Positions 54,407 through 63,795 of a stretch of 64,000 bases of DNA are shown piece by piece. How positions within the stretch are numbered: position 1 is the first letter of the stretch; each line of letters opens with the position of its first letter. Below the pieces are notes generated by a model. That model was not told the origin of the DNA, made no database searches, and saw only the letters and a list, made by a program, of their open reading frames with translations. The translations under genes were made by a program, and so were the position numbers. Source of the stretch: Sphingomonas astaxanthinifaciens DSM 22298 (lineage in GTDB: Bacteria; Pseudomonadota; Alphaproteobacteria; Sphingomonadales; Sphingomonadaceae); NCBI RefSeq assembly GCF_000711715.1, contig NZ_JONN01000001.1, positions 558,001-622,000 of the forward strand. The letters run 5' to 3'.

Positions 54407-56547
54407 ATGCCCCGGCCGAGATCAGGGCCGTCAAGGCCGAGGAAGGCGAGAGTCGCTACTTCAACCGCGAACTCTCGTGGCTGGCCTTCAATCGCCGCGT
54501 GCTCGAGGAAGCGGGCAATGTCGCCCATCCGTTGCTCGAGCGGCTGCGCTTCCTCTCGATCAGCGGCTCCAACCTCGACGAATTCTTCTCGGTCCGCGTC
54601 GCCGGCCTCAAGGAGCAGCAGCTCGAGGGGGTCGAGCAGCACAGCTACGACGGTCAGACCCCCGCCCAGCAGCTCGACCTCATCAGTGCCGAAGCCGATG
54701 CGCTGATCGCCGACCAGCAGGCGAGCTGGGTCGAGCTGTCCGGACTGCTCGCCGAGGCGGGCGTGGCCGTGGTGACGGCGAACGCGCTGAGCGGAGCGGA
54801 CCGCGAATGGCTCGCCACCTATCTTGCCGAGCAGATCCTGCCCGTCCTCACCCCGCAGGCGATCGATCCCTCGCACCCGTTCCCGTTCGTGCCGCACCTT
54901 GGCTATGCCCTGGTCTTCGCGATGGTCGATCCCGCCGACGGCGAAGAAGTCAGCGAGGTGCTGATGATCCCGGCCTCGGTGCCGCGTTTCATCCGCCTGC
55001 CGGGCAAGGCCAGCCGCTACCTCGCGATCGACGAGGCGCTCGGCGCGCATCTCGACCTGCTCTTCCCCGGCTTCGACCTGATCGGGGCAGGGGCCTTCCG
55101 GGTGCTGCGCGACACCGACCTCGAAATCGAGGACGATGCCGAGGACCTCGTCCGTCACTTCCGCTCGGCGATCAAGCAGCGCCGCCGCGGCCGGGTCATC
55201 CGCCTCGAATTCGCCAGCGGCACCCCGCAGAGCCTCGAGGCCCTGTGCCGCGAGGGCCTCGATGCCGAGCATGCGCTGATCGCCGAATATTCGGGCTTCA
55301 TCGGCATTTCCGACCTAGGCCAGCTGGTCGACCGCGAGGACCGGCCCGCGCTCAAGTTCGCGCCCTACACCCCGCGCTTCCCCGAGCGGATCAAGGAGCA
55401 TGGCGGGGACTGTTTCGCCGCGATCCGCGCCAAGGACATCGTCATCCACCACCCCTATGAGAGTTTCGACGTGGTGGTCGCCTTCCTCCGCCAGGCCGCG
55501 AGCGATCCCGACGTGGTGGCGATCAAGCAGACGCTCTATCGCGCGGGCAAGCAGTCGGCGATCGTCGATGCGCTGGTCGCGGCGGCCGAGAACGGCAAGT
55601 CGGTGACCGCGGTGGTCGAGCTCAAGGCCCGCTTCGACGAGGAGCAGAACATTCTCTGGGCCTCGCGGCTCGAGCGGGCGGGGGTGCAGGTCGTCTACGG
55701 CTTCACCCAGTGGAAGACCCACGCCAAGGTCTCGATGGTGGTCCGGCGGGAAGGCGGCGCGTTCCGCACCTACTGCCATTTCGGCACCGGCAACTACCAT
55801 CCGACCACCGCGCGCATCTACACCGACCTCTCCTTCTTCACCGCCTCCAAGCGCGCCGCGCGCGACGCCGCCAAACTGTTCAACTTCATCTCGGGCTATG
55901 TGCCCCCCAAGGGGCTCGAGCTGCTGGCGATGAGCCCGGTCAACCTGCGCGAGAAGCTGTCGGGCTGGATCGATTCCGAAATCGCCAACGCCAAGGCCGG
56001 CAAGCCCGCCGCCATCTGGGCCAAGATGAACAGCCTGGTCGATCCCGGCATCATCGAGAAGCTTTACGAGGCTAGCGAGGCGGGGGTGAAGATCGAGCTC
56101 ATCATCCGCGGCATCTGCTGCCTGAAGCCCGGCATCCCGGGCATGAGCACGAACATTCGCGTCAAGTCGATCGTCGGCCGCTTCCTCGAGCACAGCCGCG
56201 TCTGGTGCTTCGCCAACGGCGCCCGGCTGCCGCACCGCAAGGCCCGGCTGTTCATTTCCTCGGCCGACTGGATGCCGCGCAATCTCGATCGGCGCGTTGA
56301 GATCGCCGTGCCGCTCGAAAACCCCACCGTCCACGCCCAGGTGCTCGACCAGGTGATGGTCGCCAACCTCATCGACAACGAGCAGAGCTGGAGCCTCGAC
56401 CGGACCGGCGCCTACACCCGCGTCTTGCCCGGCAAGAAGCCGTTCAACCTCCACACCTATTTCATGACCAATCCCTCGCTGTCGGGCCGCGGCCAGGCGC
56501 TGGAGGGCAAGAAGGTGCCCAAGCTGAGACTGGAGCAGGGCGGATGA
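54403..56547 (+). CDS. ppk: Polyphosphate kinase 1
   Basis: Makes polyphosphate from ATP, 714 residues. [20 protein letters not shown] (N domain), [54 protein letters not shown] and the catalytic phosphohistidine in [15 protein letters not shown] identify PPK1; [14 protein letters not shown] [20 protein letters not shown] follows. ATG 54403 overlaps the hda stop; ppx follows with another ATGA. Confidence 0.96.
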   Translation: MNAPAEIRAVKAEEGESRYFNRELSWLAFNRRVLEEAGNVAHPLLERLRFLSISGSNLDEFFSVRVAGLKEQQLEGVEQHSYDGQTPAQQLDLISAEADALIADQQASWVELSGLLAEAGVAVVTANALSGADREWLATYLAEQILPVLTPQAIDPSHPFPFVPHLGYALVFAMVDPADGEEVSEVLMIPASVPRFIRLPGKASRYLAIDEALGAHLDLLFPGFDLIGAGAFRVLRDTDLEIEDDAEDLVRHFRSAIKQRRRGRVIRLEFASGTPQSLEALCREGLDAEHALIAEYSGFIGISDLGQLVDREDRPALKFAPYTPRFPERIKEHGGDCFAAIRAKDIVIHHPYESFDVVVAFLRQAASDPDVVAIKQTLYRAGKQSAIVDALVAAAENGKSVTAVVELKARFDEEQNILWASRLERAGVQVVYGFTQWKTHAKVSMVVRREGGAFRTYCHFGTGNYHPTTARIYTDLSFFTASKRAARDAAKLFNFISGYVPPKGLELLAMSPVNLREKLSGWIDSEIANAKAGKPAAIWAKMNSLVDPGIIEKLYEASEAGVKIELIIRGICCLKPGIPGMSTNIRVKSIVGRFLEHSRVWCFANGARLPHRKARLFISSADWMPRNLDRRVEIAVPLENPTVHAQVLDQVMVANLIDNEQSWSLDRTGAYTRVLPGKKPFNLHTYFMTNPSLSGRGQALEGKKVPKLRLEQGG

Positions 56548-57998
56548 GCCGCAATTTCGGCCCCGTGGGGATCATCGACATCGGCTCCAACTCGATCCGT
56601 TTCGTCGCCTATGCCGGCTCCGAGCGCGTGCCCTCGACCCTGTTCAACGAGAAGGTCTCGGCCGGCCTCGGGCGCGAGCTCGCGACCAGTGGGCGCATTC
56701 CCGACAAGGCGATGGACCAGGCGATCGCGGCGCTCGCCCGGTTCCGGCTGCTGGCCAAGGAAATGAAGCTCAAGCGCCTCGACGTGGTCGCGACCGCCGC
56801 CGTCCGCGACGCCGAGAATGGCGAGGATTTCCTCGCCCGCGCCCGCAAGGTCGGGATCGAACCGACCCTCATCACCGGCGAGGAAGAAGCCCGGCTCGCC
56901 GCGCTCGGGGTCATTTCGGCCATTCCGACCGCCCGCGGGGTCGTCGCCGACCTTGGCGGCGGTAGCCTCGAACTGACCCCGGTCAACGGCGGGCAGCCCG
57001 AGCCCGGCATCTCGCTCCCGCTCGGCGTGCTCCGGGTCGGCCCCGACGCCAGCGCCAAGCAGATCGCCGCCATGCTCAAGAAGCAGGTGCCGCCCTCGAT
57101 CCTCGCCGCCGCGGCCGAACGCACCCTCTATCTCGTCGGCGGCTCGTTCCGCGCCTATGTGCAGCTCGACCAGCACAGCGCCGGCTATCCGCTCCACATC
57201 GTCCATGGCCACGCCCTCGACCAGGTCCGCGCCCGCGAACTTCGCCAACTGATCCGCTCGATGACGCCCGAACAGCTCAAGAGCCGCTATGGCCTGTCCT
57301 CGACCCGCGCCCAGACGCTCCACGCCGCCGCCGCGGTGCTCGAGGCCCTGTTCCGCGTGCTCGAGCCCGCGCGCGCGGTGGCATCGGCCTACGGGCTTCG
57401 CGAGGGGCTGCTGTTCGACCATCTGACCATCGATCGCCAGCACCAGGATCCCTTGCTGGTGGCCGCGCTGGAGGCTGGGGAGAAGCTCGGCCGCTTCGGC
57501 GACCATGGCGCCGAACTCGACAGCTGGATCGCCCCGCTCTTTCCTGACGACGACGCGGCCGCCCGCCGCCTCCGGCTTGCCGCCTGCCTGCTCGCCGACG
57601 TCGCCTGGGAAGCGCATCCCGACTTTCGCGCCCTGTGGGCGGTCGACATGGGTGTGCACGGCAACTGGGTCGGGATCGACGCCGAGGGCCGGACCATCAT
57701 CGGCCGGGCCCTGTGGGCGGCATTCGGCGGGGAGGGGCCCTTCGCGCCCGGCCTCGCCAACCTTGTCGAGGAACGCGTGCTCGAGCATGCCGGCCAGTGG
57801 GGCGCCGCCATCCGCCTCGCCCAGCGGCTCTCCGGCGGCACCGAGAAGATCCTTTCGCGCTGCTCGATCGCGCTCGACGAGGGTGACGTGGTCCTCCGCC
57901 TTAAGTCCAAGGACCGCGCGCTCTACAGCGACGCCGTCGCCCGCCGCCACCGGCAGCTGGCGTCACTCATGGGCTGCGGCGCGCGGGTCGAGGTCTAG
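56544..57998 (+). CDS. ppx: Exopolyphosphatase / guanosine pentaphosphatase family protein
   Basis: A 484-residue Ppx/GppA phosphatase that degrades polyphosphate or pppGpp. [14 protein letters not shown] (phosphate 1), [59 protein letters not shown] (phosphate 2) and the C-terminal HD-like helical domain match the family. It is encoded directly after ppk with a 4-base overlap, so poly-P synthesis and breakdown are co-transcribed. Confidence 0.94.
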   Translation: MSRNFGPVGIIDIGSNSIRFVAYAGSERVPSTLFNEKVSAGLGRELATSGRIPDKAMDQAIAALARFRLLAKEMKLKRLDVVATAAVRDAENGEDFLARARKVGIEPTLITGEEEARLAALGVISAIPTARGVVADLGGGSLELTPVNGGQPEPGISLPLGVLRVGPDASAKQIAAMLKKQVPPSILAAAAERTLYLVGGSFRAYVQLDQHSAGYPLHIVHGHALDQVRARELRQLIRSMTPEQLKSRYGLSSTRAQTLHAAAAVLEALFRVLEPARAVASAYGLREGLLFDHLTIDRQHQDPLLVAALEAGEKLGRFGDHGAELDSWIAPLFPDDDAAARRLRLAACLLADVAWEAHPDFRALWAVDMGVHGNWVGIDAEGRTIIGRALWAAFGGEGPFAPGLANLVEERVLEHAGQWGAAIRLAQRLSGGTEKILSRCSIALDEGDVVLRLKSKDRALYSDAVARRHRQLASLMGCGARVEV

Positions 57999-58006
57999 GC
58001 TTGAAT

Positions 58007-58084
58007 CGCCGTCCCCGCGAAAGCGGGGACCTCAGGCAGTATTTCTCTCATGGTGGAGGTCCCCGCCTGCGCGGGGACGACGCG
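58007..58084. repeat. Inverted repeat, 'CGTCCCCGCG-AAGCGGGGACC' type
   Basis: Left arm CGCCGTCCCCGCGAAAGCGGGGACC and right arm GAGGTCCCCGCCTGCGCGGGGACGACG face each other over a short AT-richer spacer, filling the ppx-I78 gap. Confidence 0.75.
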
Positions 58085-58095
58085 CCTTGGCGGGC

Positions 58096-58398
58096 TCAGC
58101 CGCAGGCGACGCGCTGCACCTTGTTCTGCTCGTCGAGATAGATCCGCACCCGGTTCTCGCGGAAATCCATCGTCACCATCGTGCCGGCCGCGACCCACTG
58201 CAGGGTCTTGGAGCCCGAGGCGCGGATGATCTCGTTGCCGAGCTCGGCGCTCGCCGGGCGGCCGACGAACTGCTCGAGCATCGTGTTGCGGCAGACATAG
58301 CGGTCGGCGCTGTTGCCGCCGGGATAGGGCGAGCCCGGCTGGGCGGTCGCGCAGGCGGCGAGCGACAGGGGCAAGGCGGCGAGGGCGAGGCGGGTCAT
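58096..58398 (-). CDS. I78-family peptidase inhibitor-like lipoprotein
   Basis: A 100-residue exported protein (signal MTRLALAALPLSLAAC, lipobox LAAC). The C-terminal 65 residues match peptidase inhibitor I78: MLEQFVGRPASAELGNEIIRASG..., RVRIYLDEQNKVQRVACG, with the conserved DFRENRVRIYLDE core and terminal CG. It overlaps rnd's stop by 4 bases (ATGA). Target proteases are unknown. Confidence 0.85.
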   Translation of the reverse strand: MTRLALAALPLSLAACATAQPGSPYPGGNSADRYVCRNTMLEQFVGRPASAELGNEIIRASGSKTLQWVAAGTMVTMDFRENRVRIYLDEQNKVQRVACG

Positions 58399-59573
58399 TC
58401 GGCATCCTCCAGGCTGCGGGTCATCTTGAGCTTGCCGTTGCGGGTGGCAAAGGCAAGCCGCCCTTCGACGAGGTCGAGCGCGTCGCGGCCGAATTCCTCG
58501 AAGCGCCAGCCCGACAGGATGGCGAGGTCCTTGCGGACCCCCGCGGCGAGCGCTTCCAGTTCGTCGGTCCGGGCGATCAGCCGGGCGGCGACCCCGGTCT
58601 CCTTGGCCTTGATCTTGAGGAGCAGCTTGAGGAGGTCCGCGACCAGCGCACCGTCCTTGGTCAGGCCCGGCCGGCTCGGTCCGCGCTCGGGCATTTCCTC
58701 GGGCGACAGCGGCTCGACGTCGGCCAGCGCCGCCATCAGCCGCGCGCCGATGTCGTTGTTCCTCCAGCCCGCCGACAGCCCGCGCACCTTGGCGAGATCG
58801 TCCTGCGTCTTGGGCGGGTGGCCGGCGATGTCGGCGAGCGTGTCGTCCTTGACGATCCGGCCGCGGGGCAGGTTCTTGCCGCGCGCTTCCTTTTCGCGCC
58901 ACGCCGCCAGGGCCTTCAGCCGGCCGAGCACCAGCGGGTTGCGGCTCGGCAGCTTCAGCCGCTTCCAAGCGTCCTGCGGATCGAAGGCGAAGCTCGACGG
59001 ATCGGCCAGCCGCTCCATCTCCTCGTCGAGCCAAATCCCGCGCCCGGTCTTCTTCAGTTTCTGGACCATCCGCGGGAAGATGGTGGCAAGGTGGGTGACG
59101 TCGCCGATCGCATAGTCGATCTGGCGCTTGTCGAGCGGCCGCCGGCTCCAGTCGGTGAAGCGCGCGCCCTTGTCGAGGGCATGGCCGAGCATCGATTCGA
59201 TGAGGTTCGAGTAACCGACCTGCTCGCCATAGCCCAAAGCCATGGCCGCGATCTGGGTGTCGAACAGGGGATGCGGCACCTTGCCGGTCATGTTGTGGAC
59301 GATCTCGAGGTCCTGCCCGCCGGCGTGGAAGACCTTGAGCACGTCCTCGTTGTTGACCAGCAGGTCCCACAGCGGTCCAAGGTCGAGTCCCTCGGCCTTG
59401 GGGTCGATCGCCGCCGCCTCGTCGGGGCTCGCAATCTGCAGCAGGCACAGCTCCGGCCAATAGGTGCTCTCGCGCATGAACTCGGTGTCGACCGCGACGA
59501 AGTCGTGGGTCGCGAGCCGCTCGACCAGCGCGGCGAGGGTGGCGCTGTCGGTAATCAGGGGATGAATCTTCAT
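58395..59573 (-). CDS. rnd: Ribonuclease D
   Basis: 3'-to-5' exoribonuclease maturing tRNA and other stable RNA, 392 residues. The DEDD catalytic set is visible: FVAVDTEFMRE (Asp-Glu), KVFHAGGQDLEIV (Asp), IDYAIGDVTHL (Tyr/Asp). An HRDC domain follows (NPLVLGRLKALAAWREKEARGKNLPRGRIVKDDTLADIAGHPPKT). It is the first gene of a pair with the I78 inhibitor. Confidence 0.95.
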   Translation of the reverse strand: MKIHPLITDSATLAALVERLATHDFVAVDTEFMRESTYWPELCLLQIASPDEAAAIDPKAEGLDLGPLWDLLVNNEDVLKVFHAGGQDLEIVHNMTGKVPHPLFDTQIAAMALGYGEQVGYSNLIESMLGHALDKGARFTDWSRRPLDKRQIDYAIGDVTHLATIFPRMVQKLKKTGRGIWLDEEMERLADPSSFAFDPQDAWKRLKLPSRNPLVLGRLKALAAWREKEARGKNLPRGRIVKDDTLADIAGHPPKTQDDLAKVRGLSAGWRNNDIGARLMAALADVEPLSPEEMPERGPSRPGLTKDGALVADLLKLLLKIKAKETGVAARLIARTDELEALAAGVRKDLAILSGWRFEEFGRDALDLVEGRLAFATRNGKLKMTRSLEDAE

Positions 59574-59649
59574 GTCGGCGGCGCTGTAGCGAGGTGGCGG
59601 CGGGTTGACAAAAGGGAAGGGGATGGGGAAGCGCGCGCCATCCTTTTAT

Positions 59650-59741
59650 CGTCACCCCGGACTTGATCCGGGGTCTGCCTGCCTTCCTGCCACACCTGGC
59701 CAACGAAGGAAGGCGGATCCCGGATCAAGTCCGGGATGACG
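59650..59741. repeat. Long inverted repeat, 'CGTCACCCCGGACTTGATCC' type
   Basis: Arms of about 35 bases: CGTCACCCCGGACTTGATCC... (from 59650) and ...GGATCAAGTCCGGGATGACG (to 59741), with inner AGGAAGGCGG pairing, enclosing a 17-base loop. It is in the rnd-aspS intergenic space, 24 bases before aspS. Confidence 0.8.
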
Positions 59742-59764
59742 TTCATTCGCGAATGAGAACCAGC

Positions 59765-61558
59765 ATGCACGCCTATCGCACCCATCATTGCGGCCAGCTT
59801 CGCGGGACCGACGTCGGCAGCGACGTCCGCATCTCGGGCTGGATCCATCGCAAGCGCGATCATGGCGGCGTCCTGTTCGTCGACCTGCGCGACCATTATG
59901 GGCTGACGCAGGTGGTGGTCGACGTCGACAGCCCCGCGCTCCCCATCCTTGAGAAACTGCGCGCCGAGAGCGTCGTCACCATCGACGGCACGGTCAAGGC
60001 GCGCGCCGCGGGCACCACCAACGCGAACCTCCCCACCGGCGAGATCGAGGTCTACGCGCGCAGCGTCACCGTCCAGTCGAGCGCGGCCGAGCTGCCGATG
60101 CCCGTCGCGGGCGAGCAGGAATACCCTGAGGAAATCCGCCTCAAGTACCGCTACCTCGACCTGCGCCGCGAGCGCCTGCACGCCAACATCATGCTGCGCT
60201 CGAACGTCATCGCCTCGATCCGCCGCCGGATGGTCGAGCAGGGCTTCACCGAGTTCCAGACTCCGATCCTGACCGCCTCGAGCCCCGAGGGCGCGCGCGA
60301 CTATCTGGTCCCGAGCCGCGTTCACCCGGGCAAGTTCTACGCGCTCCCGCAGGCGCCGCAGATGTTCAAGCAGCTGCTGATGGTCGCCGGCTTCGACCGC
60401 TATTTCCAGATCGCGCCCTGTTTCCGCGACGAGGACGCCCGCGCCGACCGCAGCCCCGGCGAATTCTACCAGCTCGACTTCGAGATGAGCTTCGTCACGC
60501 AGGACGACGTGTTCAACGCGATCGAGCCCGTCCTCGCCGGTGTGTTCCGCGAATTCGCCAACGGCCGCCAGGTCACCGAGGGCGCCTTCCCGCGCATCCC
60601 CTACAAGGAAGCGCTGCTGAAATATGGCTCGGACAAGCCCGACCTGCGCAACCCGATTCTCATTTCCGACGTCGGCCACCACTTCACCGGCTCGGGCTTC
60701 GGCCTCTTCGCCTCCATCGTCGAGAAGGGCGGTTTCGTCCGCGCGATCCCGGCGCCCAACACCGCCGACAAGAGCCGCAAGTTCTTCGACGAGATGAACG
60801 ACTGGGCCCGCGGCGAGGGCTTCGCCGGCCTCGGCTACGCCACCCGCAAGGGCGGCGAGTGGGGCGGCCCCATCGCCAAGAACCATGGGCTTGAGGGCAT
60901 GGACAAGCTCGCTGCCGAACTGGGTCTCGGGCCGGACGACGGCATCTTCTTCGCCGCCAGCGCCAAGGAAGCCGAAGCCGCCAAGCTCGCCGGCGCCGCC
61001 CGCACCCGCGTCGGCACCATCCTTGGCCTCATTGACGAGAACCGCTTCGACTTCTGCTGGATCGTCGACTTCCCGATGTTCGAATATGACGAGGAAGCGA
61101 AGAAGATCGACTTCAGCCACAATCCCTTCTCGATGCCGCAGGGCGAACTGGAAGCGCTCGAGACCAAGGACCCGCTGGACATCCTCGCCTGGCAGTATGA
61201 CATCGTCTGCAACGGCGTGGAGCTGAGCTCGGGCGCGATCCGCAACCACCGCCCGGACATCATGTACAAGGCCTTCGAAATCGCCGGCTACAGCCGCGAG
61301 GAAGTCGACACCAACTTCCCCGGCATGATCGGCGCCTTTAAATATGGCGCGCCCCCGCACGGCGGCTCGGCGCCCGGCATCGACCGGATCGTCATGCTGC
61401 TCGCCGGCGAGCCCAACATCCGTGAGGTGGTGGTCTTCCCGATGAACCAGAAGGCCGAGGACCTGATGATGAACGCGCCCGCCTTCGTCACCGCCAAGCA
61501 GCTCAAGGAACTGAGCATCAAGGTCGTCGGGGAAGCCACACCCAAGCCCGCAAATTAA
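59765..61558 (+). CDS. aspS: Aspartyl-tRNA synthetase
   Basis: Charges tRNA-Asp (possibly tRNA-Asn too). 597 residues; the N-terminal OB-fold ([45 protein letters not shown]) and class II motifs are clear: [22 protein letters not shown] (motif 1/2 region), [24 protein letters not shown] (motif 2) and [22 protein letters not shown] (motif 3), with a GAD insertion domain. ATG 59765 is preferred to ATG 59753 because the family begins MHxY. It is followed by an 88-base gap with AT-rich stretches and then the putative peptide gene. Confidence 0.95.
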   Translation: MHAYRTHHCGQLRGTDVGSDVRISGWIHRKRDHGGVLFVDLRDHYGLTQVVVDVDSPALPILEKLRAESVVTIDGTVKARAAGTTNANLPTGEIEVYARSVTVQSSAAELPMPVAGEQEYPEEIRLKYRYLDLRRERLHANIMLRSNVIASIRRRMVEQGFTEFQTPILTASSPEGARDYLVPSRVHPGKFYALPQAPQMFKQLLMVAGFDRYFQIAPCFRDEDARADRSPGEFYQLDFEMSFVTQDDVFNAIEPVLAGVFREFANGRQVTEGAFPRIPYKEALLKYGSDKPDLRNPILISDVGHHFTGSGFGLFASIVEKGGFVRAIPAPNTADKSRKFFDEMNDWARGEGFAGLGYATRKGGEWGGPIAKNHGLEGMDKLAAELGLGPDDGIFFAASAKEAEAAKLAGAARTRVGTILGLIDENRFDFCWIVDFPMFEYDEEAKKIDFSHNPFSMPQGELEALETKDPLDILAWQYDIVCNGVELSSGAIRNHRPDIMYKAFEIAGYSREEVDTNFPGMIGAFKYGAPPHGGSAPGIDRIVMLLAGEPNIREVVVFPMNQKAEDLMMNAPAFVTAKQLKELSIKVVGEATPKPAN

Positions 61559-61646
61559 CTCCATTCCGGAACTACTTGCTAAATTTTGCTTTACCCGACA
61601 GAAGCCCGGAGCGCCCGCGTTTGCGCATTCAGTGAGGAAGTGATTC

Positions 61647-61763
61647 ATGGCTCGGAACAAGGTAAAGCTGGCGTGGCGCAAGCCCGTCCTCACCTCGATG
61701 GTCGCGGGCCGCGCCGAGGGTCCGCAGCGCGCTGGACCGCAAGCGACCGGCGTCAAGAGCTGA
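61647..61763 (+). CDS. Candidate RiPP precursor peptide (38 residues)
   Basis: A 38-codon gene from ATG 61647 with an excellent Shine-Dalgarno (GAGGAAG, 7 bases upstream) and a clean TGA stop. The peptide is basic and starts MARNKVKLAWRKPVL, where W-R-K-P-V-L matches the (Y/W)-x-x-P-x-L leader motif recognised by RiPP recognition elements in lasso pathways. The rest, TSMVAGRAEGPQRAGPQATG..., is rich in Gly, Pro and Gln with a GPQ-RA-GPQ repeat. It has a single acidic residue, Glu24. A ring of 7-9 residues from Met18, Ser17 or Thr16 to Glu24 is possible, but no Thr(-2) before Gly is positioned as in known lassos. It lies 71 bases upstream of an asparagine-synthetase-like gene on the same strand. 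Not recognised as any known precursor. Confidence 0.7.
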   Translation: MARNKVKLAWRKPVLTSMVAGRAEGPQRAGPQATGVKS

Positions 61764-61833
61764 TCGTCGAGGGTCGGTTCGCCGGCCCTCGCTTCCTGAG
61801 GTGCGCGGCTCGCATCGGCGGGAGCCTTAGTTC

Positions 61834-63756
61834 ATGTTTGCCCTGAACTGGGACTGGGAGAGGCCGGAAGCGGCTTCGAATATGTCCCAGCGCCTTGGCA
61901 ATTCGCTCTGTTCCGGGATCGGCGGCACGGCAGCGGCCGGCGAAAGCCTCGGCATCAGCTGGGCGCATCGCCCGCCCGGTCGTCCGACCCGCGCCCGCTC
62001 GAGCTGGCGGCCGGCGCTCCTGCCCGGCGATCGCCTTTGCATCTTCAACGGCTTCCTCGACAATGCCGAGGAACTGAACCGGACCCTCGGCGTCGCGTCC
62101 ACCGATCCGGCGCTTCTCTATGCCGCCGCGGTCGAGCGCTGGGGCGACGAGGCCGATCTCCACCTCGTTGGCGACTATTGCGCCGCGCTCGCCGACGTCG
62201 CGAATCGCACGCTTCGCCTCGCTCGAAGCCCGATCGTGTCGCAGCCGCTGACCTATGCCGTGCACGATACGGGGGTCGCGGTGGCCTCGGTCCCGCGCGC
62301 GATCTTCGCCGCCGGTGTCCCGCGCACGCTCAACGAGGCGCGCGTGGTCGACGCCGCCATGGTCAATTACTCGGACCATGAAGCGAGCTGGTTCGAGGGG
62401 CTCCGGCGCGTGCCTATGGGAAGCCTGGTCGAGCTTGCCCCGGGCCGGCCCCGCCGCCTCGTCCGTTATTATGATCCCGACGCCATCCGCACCATCGCCA
62501 TCTCCGACGCGGAGGCGATCGAGCGGACGCAAGGATTGATGGCCGAAGGCGTGCGCGCGTGCCTCCGGGGATTCTCCTCGCCCGGCGCAAACCTCTCGGC
62601 CGGGCTCGATTCCTCGCAGGTCGCGGTCCATGCCCTGAATGCGCTTCCGCCCGGGCAGGATCTGCCGACCTTCACCTTCACGCCCGAGGCTGGCTGGGAC
62701 GGCCGGACCGAGCCCGCCAAGCTCGGCAACGAACGGCCGATGGTCGAGGCCTTCGCAGCGCTCCATCCGCGAATCCGACCGCACTTCACGACCAACGAGG
62801 GCATCGACCACGATCATCGCTGGTCCGATTTCTTCCACGTCATGAGCGGCGCGCCCTGCGGCCTGCGCAACATGTATGTGTTTCACGGCATCTTCGCCGA
62901 TGCCGCGGCGGCGGGCTGCGACGTCGTGCTGGCGGCCGAGTGGGGCAACAACGCCTTCAGCGACAAGGGTCAGTGGGCCTATCCCGAATATCTCCGCACC
63001 GGACGCTGGGGCCAGCTGCTGCGGGCGCTGCGCGAGATCCCCGGCGAGCCGCGCCCGCTCGCCTGGCGGTTCATCGCCCAGGCGGTCATGCCCTATTTCT
63101 CCGATCGTCTCGCCGATCGCATCCGCCGGATGGTGATCGGCAGCGAGCATGACACCTTCGCCCAGTGGCAACCCTTCACCGCCGATTTCCGCCAGCGCTC
63201 TGGCGCCGACGCCCGGCTGGAGGCCGCGGGCTTCCGGATCGGTCGCTATCAGCCGCGCAGCGCCGCCCACGCCCGACGCCTGCTCCTGCGCAATGACGAC
63301 GGGGAAGGGGCCGAGGTCCGCCAGGCCTTCGAGCAGCTCTATGGCGTGCGCGAGCGCGATCCGCTCGCCTATCGCCCGTTGGTCGAGTTCTGCTGGAGCC
63401 TGCCGACCCGGATGTTCGTCCGCGACGGACAGACCCGCTGGCTCGCCAAGCAGACCGCCAAGGGCATCATGCCCGAGGAGCAGCGCGCCAACCGCCTCAA
63501 CGGCCGCTGGGACTCGGACTGGCACTTGCGCGTCGGCCGCCGGCGGACCGAGTGGCTCGCAGAACTGAAGCGTCTCGACGCCCATCCGCGCTTCAAGGGC
63601 ATGTTCGACGTTCCCCGCCTCACCGCCGCACTCGAAAATTACCCCGAGCAGACCGAGACCGACTTCTACAAGCTGAGCGTCCTCGAGTTCACCATCCCCC
63701 ACGCCCTGCTGGCGGCCCGCTTCATCAATTACGTCGAGGGCCGCAACGAGGTTTGA
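61834..63756 (+). CDS. Asparagine-synthetase-like RiPP cyclase candidate (lasso C-type)
   Basis: A 640-residue asparagine synthetase B homologue. The N-terminal glutaminase-like half is recognisable (CIFNGFLDNAEELNRTL, residues 69-85) but Met1 is followed by Phe, not Cys, so the glutamine amidotransferase is inactive. The synthetase half keeps the PP-loop as SAGLDSS (residues 255-261; Gly-to-Ala change) with further ATP-site segments (VVLAAEWGNNAFSDKG). Loss of the glutaminase Cys with retention of the adenylating half is what defines lasso-peptide macrocyclases (McjC-like), which adenylate a side-chain carboxylate for isopeptide closure. It follows the 38-residue peptide gene. It lacks an RRE or protease domain of its own. 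A true but unusual asparagine synthetase paralogue is the alternative. Confidence 0.85.
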   Translation: MFALNWDWERPEAASNMSQRLGNSLCSGIGGTAAAGESLGISWAHRPPGRPTRARSSWRPALLPGDRLCIFNGFLDNAEELNRTLGVASTDPALLYAAAVERWGDEADLHLVGDYCAALADVANRTLRLARSPIVSQPLTYAVHDTGVAVASVPRAIFAAGVPRTLNEARVVDAAMVNYSDHEASWFEGLRRVPMGSLVELAPGRPRRLVRYYDPDAIRTIAISDAEAIERTQGLMAEGVRACLRGFSSPGANLSAGLDSSQVAVHALNALPPGQDLPTFTFTPEAGWDGRTEPAKLGNERPMVEAFAALHPRIRPHFTTNEGIDHDHRWSDFFHVMSGAPCGLRNMYVFHGIFADAAAAGCDVVLAAEWGNNAFSDKGQWAYPEYLRTGRWGQLLRALREIPGEPRPLAWRFIAQAVMPYFSDRLADRIRRMVIGSEHDTFAQWQPFTADFRQRSGADARLEAAGFRIGRYQPRSAAHARRLLLRNDDGEGAEVRQAFEQLYGVRERDPLAYRPLVEFCWSLPTRMFVRDGQTRWLAKQTAKGIMPEEQRANRLNGRWDSDWHLRVGRRRTEWLAELKRLDAHPRFKGMFDVPRLTAALENYPEQTETDFYKLSVLEFTIPHALLAARFINYVEGRNEV

Positions 63757-63795
63757 GCGGGGACGCAGGTTACCAACTGCTTGGACGGCGTCGGG

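Noticed and set aside
61647..61763. A classical lasso precursor with Thr(-2) and core at Val36
   Set aside because: The ATG-V-K-S ending would leave a 3-residue core, which is impossible; ring rules have to be relaxed if it is a lasso at all.
61586..61846. An 86-codon frame overlapping the candidate RiPP precursor
   Set aside because: It has no usable ribosome binding site and an unstructured Arg/Ser/Pro-rich product; the frame starting at 61647 has the strong Shine-Dalgarno.
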